From Rhodocyclaceae bacterium (GTDB lineage: Bacteria; Pseudomonadota; Gammaproteobacteria; Burkholderiales; Rhodocyclaceae): a stretch of 6,267 bases of DNA. Positions 1-6,092 of this stretch are shown piece after piece. The position numbers were made by a program, and so were the translations under genes. The stretch is taken from NCBI GenBank assembly GCA_030689585.1, contig JAUYFZ010000239.1:1-6267 (forward strand). The letters run 5' to 3'. Below the pieces are notes generated by a model that was not told where the DNA came from, did not search any database, and was given only the letters and a program-made list of their open reading frames with translations. Position 1 is the stretch's first letter; the number at the start of each line of letters is the position of its first letter.

Positions 1-974
1 ATGAATTGGCCGCTATTGCCGCCAACATTGGGGCCGTATGGGGGGGGAAGAAGGTCATGACCGTGACCTGTGGCCCCGGCTTTTCGCTCATGGTCGAAAA
101 TATCGGCCTAGCCTGTATTACAGAAACGCCGATGGTACTGGCCAACGTGCAGCGTGCGGGACCTTCCACGGGTTCGCCGACATTGCCGGCTCAACAGGAC
201 ATGATGCAGGCCAAATGGGGGCCGCATGGCGACAATGCCATGATCTCCCTGTGTCCGGACAGCCCGCAAGAATGTTTCGATCTGACGATCGAAGCCTTCA
301 ATCTGTCAGAGTTTTATCGTGTTCCCGTCATCATCCTGACCGACGAAATCGTGGGTCACATGCATGAAAAGGTCGTCATTCCTCCCGCCGACCAAATTCA
401 AGTCGTGCCACGCATCAACTACAGTGGCCCGAAAGAAAAAGACGGTTGTCATCACTATGTATTTGATAGCCAGGGTGGACACCCTATTGTGCGTGCAGGA
501 GATGGTTATCGTTTCCACACCACGGGTTTGGTGCATGATGATCGCGGTTATCCGTTGGCGAATGTGGCGCAAGGCAAGATCGTCGTCACCCATCTGATGG
601 AAAAAATCAACGGCAATGCCGACAAGATCATTCGTCTCGAAGAAGATCAGGTTGAAGGAGCCGATGTTGTTGTAGTGTGTTACGGCATTACTTCCCGCAT
701 CGCTATTAAAGCCATTCAAGAGGCGCGTGCGAAGGGTCTCAAGGTTGGTTTCCTGCGGCTCATCACGATTTGGCCGTTCTGCGAAAAGCGCATCAAGGAG
801 CTGGCTCCCAAGATCAAGGCCTTTGTCGTGCCGGAGATCAACTACGGTCAAATGGTTTTAGAAGTGGAACGCAGTGCACAGGGTCAATGCAAGGTTATCA
901 GTCTCAACCATACTGGAGGGGCTGTCCATGACCCGTCCGTGATTCTGGAAGCCATTGAAAGGGCAGCAAAATGA
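1..974 (+). CDS. korA: 2-oxoglutarate:ferredoxin oxidoreductase alpha subunit, 5'-truncated by window edge
   Basis: Alpha subunit of a CoA-dependent 2-oxoacid:ferredoxin oxidoreductase, cytoplasmic, pairing with KorB to build the ThDP site. The frame is open from base 3 (GAA, Glu); the TTG at base 6 is an internal Leu codon, so the true start lies outside the window. From family length (about 375-380 aa) roughly 55 residues are missing. The visible part begins in the pyrimidine-binding domain with ELAAIAANIGA, followed by TCGPGFSLM, the GPSTGSPTLPAQQD loop, the WGPHGD and ECFDLTIEAFNL segments, and LTDEIVGHMHEKV, all in the order expected for KorA. After RFHTTGLVHDDRGYP comes the C-terminal domain (from about base 660) with VPEINYGQMVLEVER near the end. 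The family usually reads TSGPG where this protein has TCGPG. The stop overlaps the korB start by four bases (ATGA). 2-oxoglutarate is the likeliest substrate from overall resemblance; another 2-oxoacid is possible. Confidence 0.93.
   Translation, partial: ELAAIAANIGAVWGGKKVMTVTCGPGFSLMVENIGLACITETPMVLANVQRAGPSTGSPTLPAQQDMMQAKWGPHGDNAMISLCPDSPQECFDLTIEAFNLSEFYRVPVIILTDEIVGHMHEKVVIPPADQIQVVPRINYSGPKEKDGCHHYVFDSQGGHPIVRAGDGYRFHTTGLVHDDRGYPLANVAQGKIVVTHLMEKINGNADKIIRLEEDQVEGADVVVVCYGITSRIAIKAIQEARAKGLKVGFLRLITIWPFCEKRIKELAPKIKAFVVPEINYGQMVLEVERSAQGQCKVISLNHTGGAVHDPSVILEAIERAAK
958..963 (+). promoter_or_regulatory. Ribosome binding site of korB
   Basis: AAAGGG lies inside the last korA codons, 7 bases before the ATG at 971. 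It supports that start, which overlaps the korA stop codon, and hence translational coupling of the alpha and beta subunits. Confidence 0.6.
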
Positions 975-2083
975 CGACAGACATCGTTGAATTCAAGAAA
1001 CACAGCCCCATGGGGGATACCCTGCGAATGGATCGCATGGCTCACATTTGGTGTCCTGGATGCGGTATCGGTTCCGAGGTGAATGCCTTTGCCGAAGCGG
1101 TCAAACGTAGCGGTATCGATCCTGACAAACTCGCGGTTGTTTCCGGCATTGGTTGTACGGGGCGCGTCGCGGGCTATGTCAATTTTGATTCGCTGCACAC
1201 AACCCATGGTCGCGCCATTCCGGTGGCCACCGGCTTGCATCTGTCCAATCCGGCTCTCAAAGTGGTCGTGTTTAGCGGAGAAGGGGATCTGTCCGGCATC
1301 GGGGGTAATCACCTGATTCATGCGGCACGTCGCAACATGGATATGGTGGTCATCTGCAACAACAACTTCACCTACGGTATGACGGGTGGGCAGGTGACTC
1401 CTACGACGCCTAATGGTGCTATCGCTTCTACGACTCCTTATGGCAATCCAGAGCAGCCGTTCAGTCTGCCGTTTTTGGTGGATGCAGCAGGCGCCACCTA
1501 TGTGGCACGCTGGACTTCGGTGCATGTGCGCAATATCACCCAGGCGATTGAAGAGGCTTTGGCGAGAAAGGGATTCTCCTTTATCGAAATTATTTCTCCT
1601 TGCACGACGCTCTATCTGCGTCGTAACCGCTTAGGAGATGGGGTCGACATGCTCCAGTATTTCCAGGAAAACACCATCCTCAAGCATGGTTGTGACACAC
1701 GGGAAACCAACATCGACTACCAGGGCAAGATCGTGATCGGCAAGTTTGTTGATCGCAATGACAAGCTCACCTACCTCGAAGCGGTTGAAAAATGTAACGC
1801 GAAAGTCGTGGGGGATGATTACCAGCTTTATGGCGAAACACCGCCGGAGAGGGATGCGCGAGAGAAAGCAGAAAAGGAACAGGTGACTCTACGCCGTGCG
1901 GCTGTGTTAATGGCGGAAGAGATGGTTGCTCCTGCTAAGAAAGCGGCTCCTGCTAAGAAGGCAGCTCCTGCTAAGAAGGCAGCTCCCGCTAAAAAGGCTG
2001 TTTCTGCTAAAAAGCCTGTTGTGAAGAAAGCTGCGCCTAAGGTGGTAGCTCCCAAAGCAGTGACCAAGAAGACCCGTAAGTAG
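971..2083 (+). CDS. korB: 2-oxoglutarate:ferredoxin oxidoreductase beta subunit with Lys/Ala-rich C-terminal tail
   Basis: Beta subunit carrying the ThDP diphosphate site and one [4Fe-4S] cluster. The N-terminal WCPGCG gives Cys28 and Cys31, GIGCTGR gives Cys62, and SPC gives Cys211; these four match the cluster ligands of the family. YVNFDSLHTTHGRA (about 71-84) is a strong Kor-type signature. The ThDP/Mg motif runs from GEGD (103-106) to NNN (130-132) and YGMTGGQ (135-141). The usual motif is GDG, so Glu104 replaces the expected metal-binding Asp. The catalytic part ends near residue 290, as in ordinary KorB proteins of about 270-290 aa. It is followed by a charged segment and then a tail (319-370) with 17 Lys, one Arg and no acidic residue, containing four APAKKA units and a degenerate fifth. 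The tail is in frame and ends in a normal stop. The start is fixed by the ATGA overlap with korA and an AAAGGG upstream. Confidence 0.94.
   Translation: MTTDIVEFKKHSPMGDTLRMDRMAHIWCPGCGIGSEVNAFAEAVKRSGIDPDKLAVVSGIGCTGRVAGYVNFDSLHTTHGRAIPVATGLHLSNPALKVVVFSGEGDLSGIGGNHLIHAARRNMDMVVICNNNFTYGMTGGQVTPTTPNGAIASTTPYGNPEQPFSLPFLVDAAGATYVARWTSVHVRNITQAIEEALARKGFSFIEIISPCTTLYLRRNRLGDGVDMLQYFQENTILKHGCDTRETNIDYQGKIVIGKFVDRNDKLTYLEAVEKCNAKVVGDDYQLYGETPPERDAREKAEKEQVTLRRAAVLMAEEMVAPAKKAAPAKKAAPAKKAAPAKKAVSAKKPVVKKAAPKVVAPKAVTKKTRK
1928..2017 (+). repeat. 18-bp tandem repeat coding for APAKKA in the KorB tail
   Basis: Four consecutive 18-base units start at 1928, 1946, 1964 and 1982, close to GCTCCTGCTAAGAAGGCA, each encoding Ala-Pro-Ala-Lys-Lys-Ala. 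A fifth unit at 2000-2017 is diverged and encodes VSAKKP. Units 2 and 3 are identical; the others differ at a few positions, mostly synonymous (CCT/CCC, AAG/AAA, GCA/GCG/GCT). The array keeps the reading frame, so gain or loss of units would only change tail length. Such PAKKA arrays occur in AlgP-like and histone-H1-like bacterial proteins; finding one on an oxidoreductase subunit is unexpected. Confidence 0.92.
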
Positions 2084-2086
2084 GAA
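2082..2086 (+). promoter_or_regulatory. Ribosome binding site of korC
   Basis: AGGAA overlaps the korB stop codon and sits 8 bases before the ATG at 2095. It supports that start and leaves no room for a separate promoter in the 11-base gap. Confidence 0.6.
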
Positions 2087-2094
2087 ACTACCGC

Positions 2095-2661
2095 ATGAGC
2101 GATCAACAAGAGATCAGATTTTCGGGATTTGGCGGACAGGGCATCATTCGCTGTGCGTTGATTACCGGCAAGGCGTTGTCCCTGTATGACAACAAATTCG
2201 CGACCATGACCCAGGTTATTGGCCCGGAAGCACGGGGCAGTGCCTGTTCGGCGCAGGTGGTGATTTCCGACAGCCGTATCCTTTACCCGTACATCACGCA
2301 ACCGGGAACGCTGATGGCGTTGTCTCAGGAAGCTTACGACAAGTATTACAGTGAGGTGTCTCCGGGGGGCTTCCTGATCGTTGAGCAAGACTTGGTCAAG
2401 CTCAAGAGCGACCATCCTGATCTAAAGCTCTTTCGGGTGCCTGCCACGCGTTTTGCCGAGGAATTGGGCAATCGTCTTTTCACGAACTTGGTGGCCTTAG
2501 GTTTCTTCACGGCGATCACCAGGTTGGCCACGGCGGAGGCCATGAAAAAAGCACTGCCGGGGCTTGTGCCTGATCGTTTCCTGAAAATCAACCTCAAGGC
2601 GTTTGAAAAGGGATATGCCTTCGGTCTCGATCTCATCCAGTCCACTGGAGCGTCATCATGA
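2095..2661 (+). CDS. korC: 2-oxoglutarate:ferredoxin oxidoreductase gamma subunit
   Basis: Gamma subunit of the 2-oxoacid:ferredoxin oxidoreductase, cytoplasmic, 188 aa, the usual size for a stand-alone gamma subunit. The N-terminal FSGFGGQGI (9-17) is the diagnostic glycine-rich motif of the family. GPEARGSACSAQVVIS (43-58) is the second conserved block. The C-terminal half contains a stretch like FAEELGNRLFTNLVALGFF and ends in a helix with KINLKAFEKGYAFG, both typical. In related enzymes this domain is thought to help bind CoA and hold the complex together. The gene lies 11 bases after korB with AGGAA as ribosome binding site, and its TGA overlaps the hdrA ATG, which ties synthesis of the oxidoreductase directly to that of HdrA. 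No ferredoxin-like delta subunit (korD) occurs in this window. Confidence 0.94.
   Translation: MSDQQEIRFSGFGGQGIIRCALITGKALSLYDNKFATMTQVIGPEARGSACSAQVVISDSRILYPYITQPGTLMALSQEAYDKYYSEVSPGGFLIVEQDLVKLKSDHPDLKLFRVPATRFAEELGNRLFTNLVALGFFTAITRLATAEAMKKALPGLVPDRFLKINLKAFEKGYAFGLDLIQSTGASS
2645..2650 (+). promoter_or_regulatory. Ribosome binding site of hdrA
   Basis: CTGGAG (core GGAG at 2647-2650) lies within the final codons of korC, 7 bases before the ATG at 2658. It supports the start that overlaps the korC stop codon (ATGA). Confidence 0.6.
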
Positions 2662-4613
2662 CGAACAAGCGCACGGGCGTATTTGTTTGTCACTGCGGCA
2701 CGAACATCGCAGCAACGGTCGATGTCAAAAAAGTTGCCGAAACCATGGCCTTGGAAGGCACGGTGGCCTATTCGGCAGACTACGTTTATATGTGCTCGGA
2801 TCCGGGCCAAAACGCGGTTATTCAGGCCATCAAGGACAACCAGCTCGATAGCGTCATCGTTTCCTGTTGTTCTCCCAACCTGCATGAAGGCACGTTCCGC
2901 AATAACGCCATTCGTGCTGGCATCAACGAATTCACCTGCGAAATCGCCAACATCCGCGAGCAATGTTCATGGGTGCACAAAGATCGGGCGGCTGCGACTG
3001 AAAAAGCGATCAAAATCGTCCGCAGTGCAGCGCGACGCGTGGTTCGTAACCAGAGTTTAGACTCGATTGCCATTCCCGTCACTCGTCGGGCCTTGGTCAT
3101 TGGCGGCGGTATCGCGGGTATTCAGGCCGCACTGGATATGGCCAATGCGGGTCTGGATGTCGTTCTGGTTGAAAAACTGGCCACGATCGGTGGTCACATG
3201 CTTCAGTTGTCCGAAACTTTCCCCACATTGGATTGTGCGCAGTGTGTGCTCTCTCCCAAGATGGTGGAAGTGTCGCGTCATCCCAAAGTCAAATTGATGA
3301 CCTACAGCGAAGTGCAGGAAGTTTCCGGCTCAATGGGAAATTTCAAGGTCAAGATTCTCAAGAAACCTACCTATATCGACACGGAAGCCTGCAAGATTTG
3401 TGACGACTGCTCGGTGGTTTGTCCGGTGGTCGTGCCCAACGAATATGATCTGGGTTTGACTTCACGGCGTGCCATTTATATTCCGTTTGCTCAAGCGATT
3501 CCTGCCAGTTATGTATTGGATGAGAACGCCTGTCTGGGTCTGCATCCCATTCGTTGCGGCAAGTGCAAGGATGTCTGCGAAGTCGGCGCGATTAACTACG
3601 ACATGCTTCCACAGGTCGTGACAGAAGAATTCGGGGCCATTATTGTGGCGACGGGATTCGATCTTTATCCGCAGGAAAAAATTCTGGAATACGGCGCAGG
3701 GAATGTGCCGGATGTTCTGGATGGACTACAGTTCGAGCGACTGTGCTCGGCTTCAGGGGCCACACAGGGACATGTGTTACGTCCTTCTGACAAGAAAGAA
3801 CCGAAGGAAGTCGTATTTATTCAGTGCGTGGGTTCCCGCGATCCTGCCCAGCATTGCGCCTACTGCTCCAAGATTTGCTGCATGTATACCGCCAAGCACG
3901 CACAACTCTACAAACATCACGTGCCCGATGGCCGTGCGTATATCTTCTACATCGACATCCGCTCCGGCGGCAAGGGCTACGAAGAGTTCGTTCAGCGCAC
4001 GATGGAAAATGATGGGGCAGTGTATTTGCGAGGACGCGTCTCCAAACTGCATCGAACCAAAGATGGCAAGGTGCGGGTCATGGGGACGGACACCCTGACG
4101 GGTCAGAACGTCGAGATTGATGCGGATATGGTCGTGTTGGCTTTGGCCATGCAGCCTTCCAAGGGTACGGAGGAAATTGCCAAGATACTCAAGATCGGTC
4201 GCGACAAGGATGGCTTCCTAGCTGAAGCGCACCCGAAACTCCGCCCCGTCGAGAGTGTGACCGGCGGTATCTTCTTGGCGGGGGCGGCGCAAGGCCCGAA
4301 GGACATTCCTGAAACGGTTGCGCAGGCTTCTGCGGCGGCGGCCAAGGCGATCATTCTGCTGTCGCAGCCGATGCTTTCCCGTTCGCCGACCATTGCACGG
4401 GTTCGCAATTCTCACTGCACCGGTTGTGAGATGTGTGTGGATGCCTGCCCCTACGTGGCGATTCGTCTGGAAAATGGCAAGGCCGTGGTGAATGAAGTGT
4501 TGTGCGAAGGCTGTGGTGCCTGTTCGGCTACTTGTGTGCGTGCCGCCATCGAAGTCAAGAATCTTTCGCTCGCCCAGGTCAATGACATGATCGAAGCGGT
4601 GATGACGGTATAA
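2658..4613 (+). CDS. hdrA: HdrA-type FAD and iron-sulfur electron-transfer (bifurcation) subunit
   Basis: Full-length HdrA homolog, 651 aa, close to methanogen HdrA (about 650-660) and much longer than the short sulfur-oxidation sHdrA (about 350). Domains in order: an N-terminal Fe-S domain starting GVFVCHCGTNI (Cys11, Cys13) with CSDPGQ and CCSPNLHEGTFR; a thioredoxin-reductase-like FAD domain with GGGIAG at 149-154, GGHMLQLSETFPTLDCAQC (Cys193, Cys196) and LSPKMVEV; an inserted ferredoxin domain with Cys245/248/251/255 and Cys292/300/303/307; an FAD-domain return with a Cys-rich segment at Cys390, 400, 403, 407 and 408; and a C-terminal two-cluster ferredoxin with Cys587/590/593/597 and Cys616/619/622/626. 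This is room for about six clusters. In methanogens and FlxABCD-HdrABC systems, HdrA's flavin splits electrons between a low- and a high-potential acceptor. There is no in-frame UGA, so this version has no selenocysteine. A cytoplasmic soluble complex is expected. Bifurcation itself is inferred, not visible. Confidence 0.95.
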   Translation: MTNKRTGVFVCHCGTNIAATVDVKKVAETMALEGTVAYSADYVYMCSDPGQNAVIQAIKDNQLDSVIVSCCSPNLHEGTFRNNAIRAGINEFTCEIANIREQCSWVHKDRAAATEKAIKIVRSAARRVVRNQSLDSIAIPVTRRALVIGGGIAGIQAALDMANAGLDVVLVEKLATIGGHMLQLSETFPTLDCAQCVLSPKMVEVSRHPKVKLMTYSEVQEVSGSMGNFKVKILKKPTYIDTEACKICDDCSVVCPVVVPNEYDLGLTSRRAIYIPFAQAIPASYVLDENACLGLHPIRCGKCKDVCEVGAINYDMLPQVVTEEFGAIIVATGFDLYPQEKILEYGAGNVPDVLDGLQFERLCSASGATQGHVLRPSDKKEPKEVVFIQCVGSRDPAQHCAYCSKICCMYTAKHAQLYKHHVPDGRAYIFYIDIRSGGKGYEEFVQRTMENDGAVYLRGRVSKLHRTKDGKVRVMGTDTLTGQNVEIDADMVVLALAMQPSKGTEEIAKILKIGRDKDGFLAEAHPKLRPVESVTGGIFLAGAAQGPKDIPETVAQASAAAAKAIILLSQPMLSRSPTIARVRNSHCTGCEMCVDACPYVAIRLENGKAVVNEVLCEGCGACSATCVRAAIEVKNLSLAQVNDMIEAVMTV

Positions 4614-4616
4614 GGA
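4612..4616 (+). promoter_or_regulatory. Ribosome binding site of the mvhD-like gene
   Basis: AAGGA overlaps the hdrA stop codon and lies 9 bases before the ATG at 4626. It favours that start over the out-of-frame ATG at 4616. Confidence 0.55.
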
Positions 4617-4625
4617 TGAATATCA

Positions 4626-5057
4626 ATGTCTGATGAACAAGTCTATGAACCCAAAGTCGTTGCCTTTCTCTGCAAGTGGTGTTCTTCTGCGGGAAGCGAT
4701 CTGGCGGGTGTTTCGCGCATACAGTATCCCGCCAACGCGACACCCATTCAGGTGATGTGCACAGGCGGTGTGTCGCCGATGTATGTCCTGTCCGCCCTCC
4801 GAAAGGGCGCGGATGGCGTGCTCGTCTCAGGATGCCATCCGGGCGATTGTCACTACATTGAAGGCAACTATCTGGCGCGACGCAAACTCCATCTCGTCAA
4901 GGAACTGCTCGAATTTGTCGGTATCGAGCCGAACCGGTTTCGCATGTCCTGGGTATCTGCGGCCGAAGGGGGCAAATTCGCTCAGGTCGTTCGGGATTTT
5001 GTGGAGGATTTGCGTCCGTTAGGTCCGCAAGACAAGGTAAAGGCAGACCGCTCATGA
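4626..5057 (+). CDS. MvhD/FlxD-type iron-sulfur electron-transfer subunit
   Basis: Small Fe-S protein of the MvhD/FlxD family (143 aa, normal length) that passes electrons between HdrA and a partner oxidoreductase: the Mvh hydrogenase or formate dehydrogenase in methanogens, NAD(P)H-oxidising FlxABC in bacteria. The cysteine pattern is complete: FLCKWC (Cys16, Cys19), VMC (Cys45) and GCHPGDCHY (Cys70, Cys75), set in the characteristic GADGVLVSGCHPGDCHYIEGN block. The C-terminal RFRMSWVSAAEGGKFAQVV is also typical. One departure: the segment after Cys45 reads CTGGV, where relatives as I remember them have CSGR or CTGR, so Gly48 replaces an Arg. The gene starts 12 bases after hdrA, the position expected for an HdrA partner, and its TGA overlaps the next start. 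MvhD and FlxD cannot be told apart from sequence alone, so no symbol is assigned. Confidence 0.92.
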   Translation: MSDEQVYEPKVVAFLCKWCSSAGSDLAGVSRIQYPANATPIQVMCTGGVSPMYVLSALRKGADGVLVSGCHPGDCHYIEGNYLARRKLHLVKELLEFVGIEPNRFRMSWVSAAEGGKFAQVVRDFVEDLRPLGPQDKVKADRS

Positions 5058-6088
5058 TTAATCTCAAGGATATTCGCGATACAGCGCGGGATATGCTCAC
5101 CAAAGGTGAGGTACGCGCCGTCATCGGTTGGCAGCAGGGGAGTCGCGGCATGGCGGCAGAGCCTGTCGTGATAACCGCTCCTGAACAAGCGGATTCGCTG
5201 GTGTGGAACCCCACCTGTTACCACAACCTTTCACTCTATCTGGTCAATGACAAGAAGGCGCAGGCGCATTCCAAGCAAAAGCCGACGTTGCCCATTGCCA
5301 TCATTGCCAAGGGTTGCGATGCTCGTTCTACCGTCGTTCTGATGCAGGAAAACTATTTCAGGCGTGACGAGGTGTACATCATCGGCGTCTCCTGCGAAGG
5401 CACGGGTGTCGTGGATGAGCACAAATTAGCCGTTGCCTTACAGGGCGCACAACCCACCGCCGCCGCATTTGAGGGGGAAGATTATGTCCTGACACTCGCC
5501 GACGGAAGCGAAAAGCGTCTGTCTGCACGAGAGGTAATGGCGGATCGTTGTTTAGAATGTCGTGAACCTTTCCCAAAAGAAAACAATCTCGTCTTGGGTG
5601 AAGATAAAACGGGACGATCCTTAGAAGCTCCTTTCGCCGCACTCGCCCGTTTTGAGCAGAAATCGGAAGCAGAGCGTTGGGATTTCTGGAAGCATCAGTT
5701 TGAACGTTGTATTCGTTGCTTTGCCTGTCGCTCCGTGTGTCCGATGTGTTTCTGCGACGAATGCGTGGTCGATAGCATTGAAATGAAAGTGGTTCCGGCG
5801 ACAACCGCTCAGGAAAAGGCGGATCGTGTTCGCTGGATCGAGCGTTCTGCCACCACGGCGGACAATTTCGGTTACCACATGACCCGCGCCATGCACCTAG
5901 CGGGTCGTTGTATCGACTGTGGCGAATGTGAGCGCGTCTGTCCGGTCAACATTCCGTTGCGGTTGCTCAATAACAAAATGGAGCGGGAAGCTCGGGAGCG
6001 GTTCGGTTATGAACCGGGCGCGAGTATTGGAGCCTCTTCCCTAGTGGCCTCGTTCCGTGATGACGATCCCAACGCATTTATCAGGTAG
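5054..6088 (+). CDS. FdhB/FrhB-like 4Fe-4S dicluster electron-transfer protein
   Basis: Predicted cytoplasmic Fe-S protein, 344 aa. The N-terminal 160 or so residues resemble the FrhB/FdhB domain, with NPTCYHN (Cys55), AKGCDARS (Cys88), GVSCEGTG (Cys114) and then CLEC (Cys166, Cys169). These align in order with KPCDAM, GLNCGG and the CxxC of methanogen FdhB. The C-terminal part holds a two-cluster ferredoxin: Cys219/222/225/229 followed closely by Cys232, 234 and 237 (the CPMCFCDEC stretch), then Cys286/289/292/296. The ending RLLNNKMEREARERFGYEPG matches the tail of FdhB. In methanogens such proteins carry FAD and react with F420; here the next genes suggest it relays electrons between an NAD(P)H-oxidising unit and MvhD/HdrA, but flavin binding is unproven. 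The start overlaps the upstream stop (ATGA), with AAAGG at 5039-5043. No membrane segment or signal peptide is seen. Confidence 0.85.
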   Translation: MINLKDIRDTARDMLTKGEVRAVIGWQQGSRGMAAEPVVITAPEQADSLVWNPTCYHNLSLYLVNDKKAQAHSKQKPTLPIAIIAKGCDARSTVVLMQENYFRRDEVYIIGVSCEGTGVVDEHKLAVALQGAQPTAAAFEGEDYVLTLADGSEKRLSAREVMADRCLECREPFPKENNLVLGEDKTGRSLEAPFAALARFEQKSEAERWDFWKHQFERCIRCFACRSVCPMCFCDECVVDSIEMKVVPATTAQEKADRVRWIERSATTADNFGYHMTRAMHLAGRCIDCGECERVCPVNIPLRLLNNKMEREARERFGYEPGASIGASSLVASFRDDDPNAFIR

Positions 6089-6092
6089 CCCC

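Noticed and set aside
6..8. TTG at base 6 as start codon of korA
   Set aside because: The family motif begins upstream of it (Glu at 3-5 is the conserved residue before LAAI), and about 55 further N-terminal residues are expected, so the gene is cut by the window edge.
306..851. 181-codon minus-strand open frame within korA
   Set aside because: Antisense shadow of a well-supported gene, with no family resemblance.
884..1525. 213-codon minus-strand open frame across korA and korB
   Set aside because: Lies opposite conserved catalytic motifs on the plus strand; composition is rich in His/Arg/Thr as expected for a shadow.
1928..2017. Tandem repeat as CRISPR-like or regulatory array
   Set aside because: Units are 18 bases with no spacers and keep the reading frame of KorB, so it is a coding repeat.
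1828..2415. 195-codon open frame on the minus strand across the korB tail and korC
   Set aside because: It is a by-product of the repetitive GC-biased tail read backwards (AGAAFL repeats) and lies over two genes with strong family motifs; no recognisable product or ribosome binding site.
2346..2963. 205-codon minus-strand open frame across korC and hdrA
   Set aside because: Shadow frame; the plus strand carries clear KorC and HdrA motifs throughout.
3531..3578. Irregular spacing (C-x7-C-x2-C-x3-C) of the second cluster motif in the HdrA insertion
   Set aside because: As far as I can recall, HdrA proteins share this pattern in the inserted ferredoxin domain, so it is probably normal for the family.
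2658..4613. Selenocysteine version of HdrA
   Set aside because: No in-frame UGA interrupts the gene; the candidate positions carry ordinary Cys codons.
4616..4618. ATG upstream of the mvhD-like gene as an alternative start
   Set aside because: It is out of frame with the protein and ends after a few codons; AAGGA is better placed for the ATG at 4626.
4614..4625. Promoter or terminator between hdrA and the mvhD-like gene
   Set aside because: The gap is 12 bases and holds only a ribosome binding site; no hairpin or promoter elements fit.
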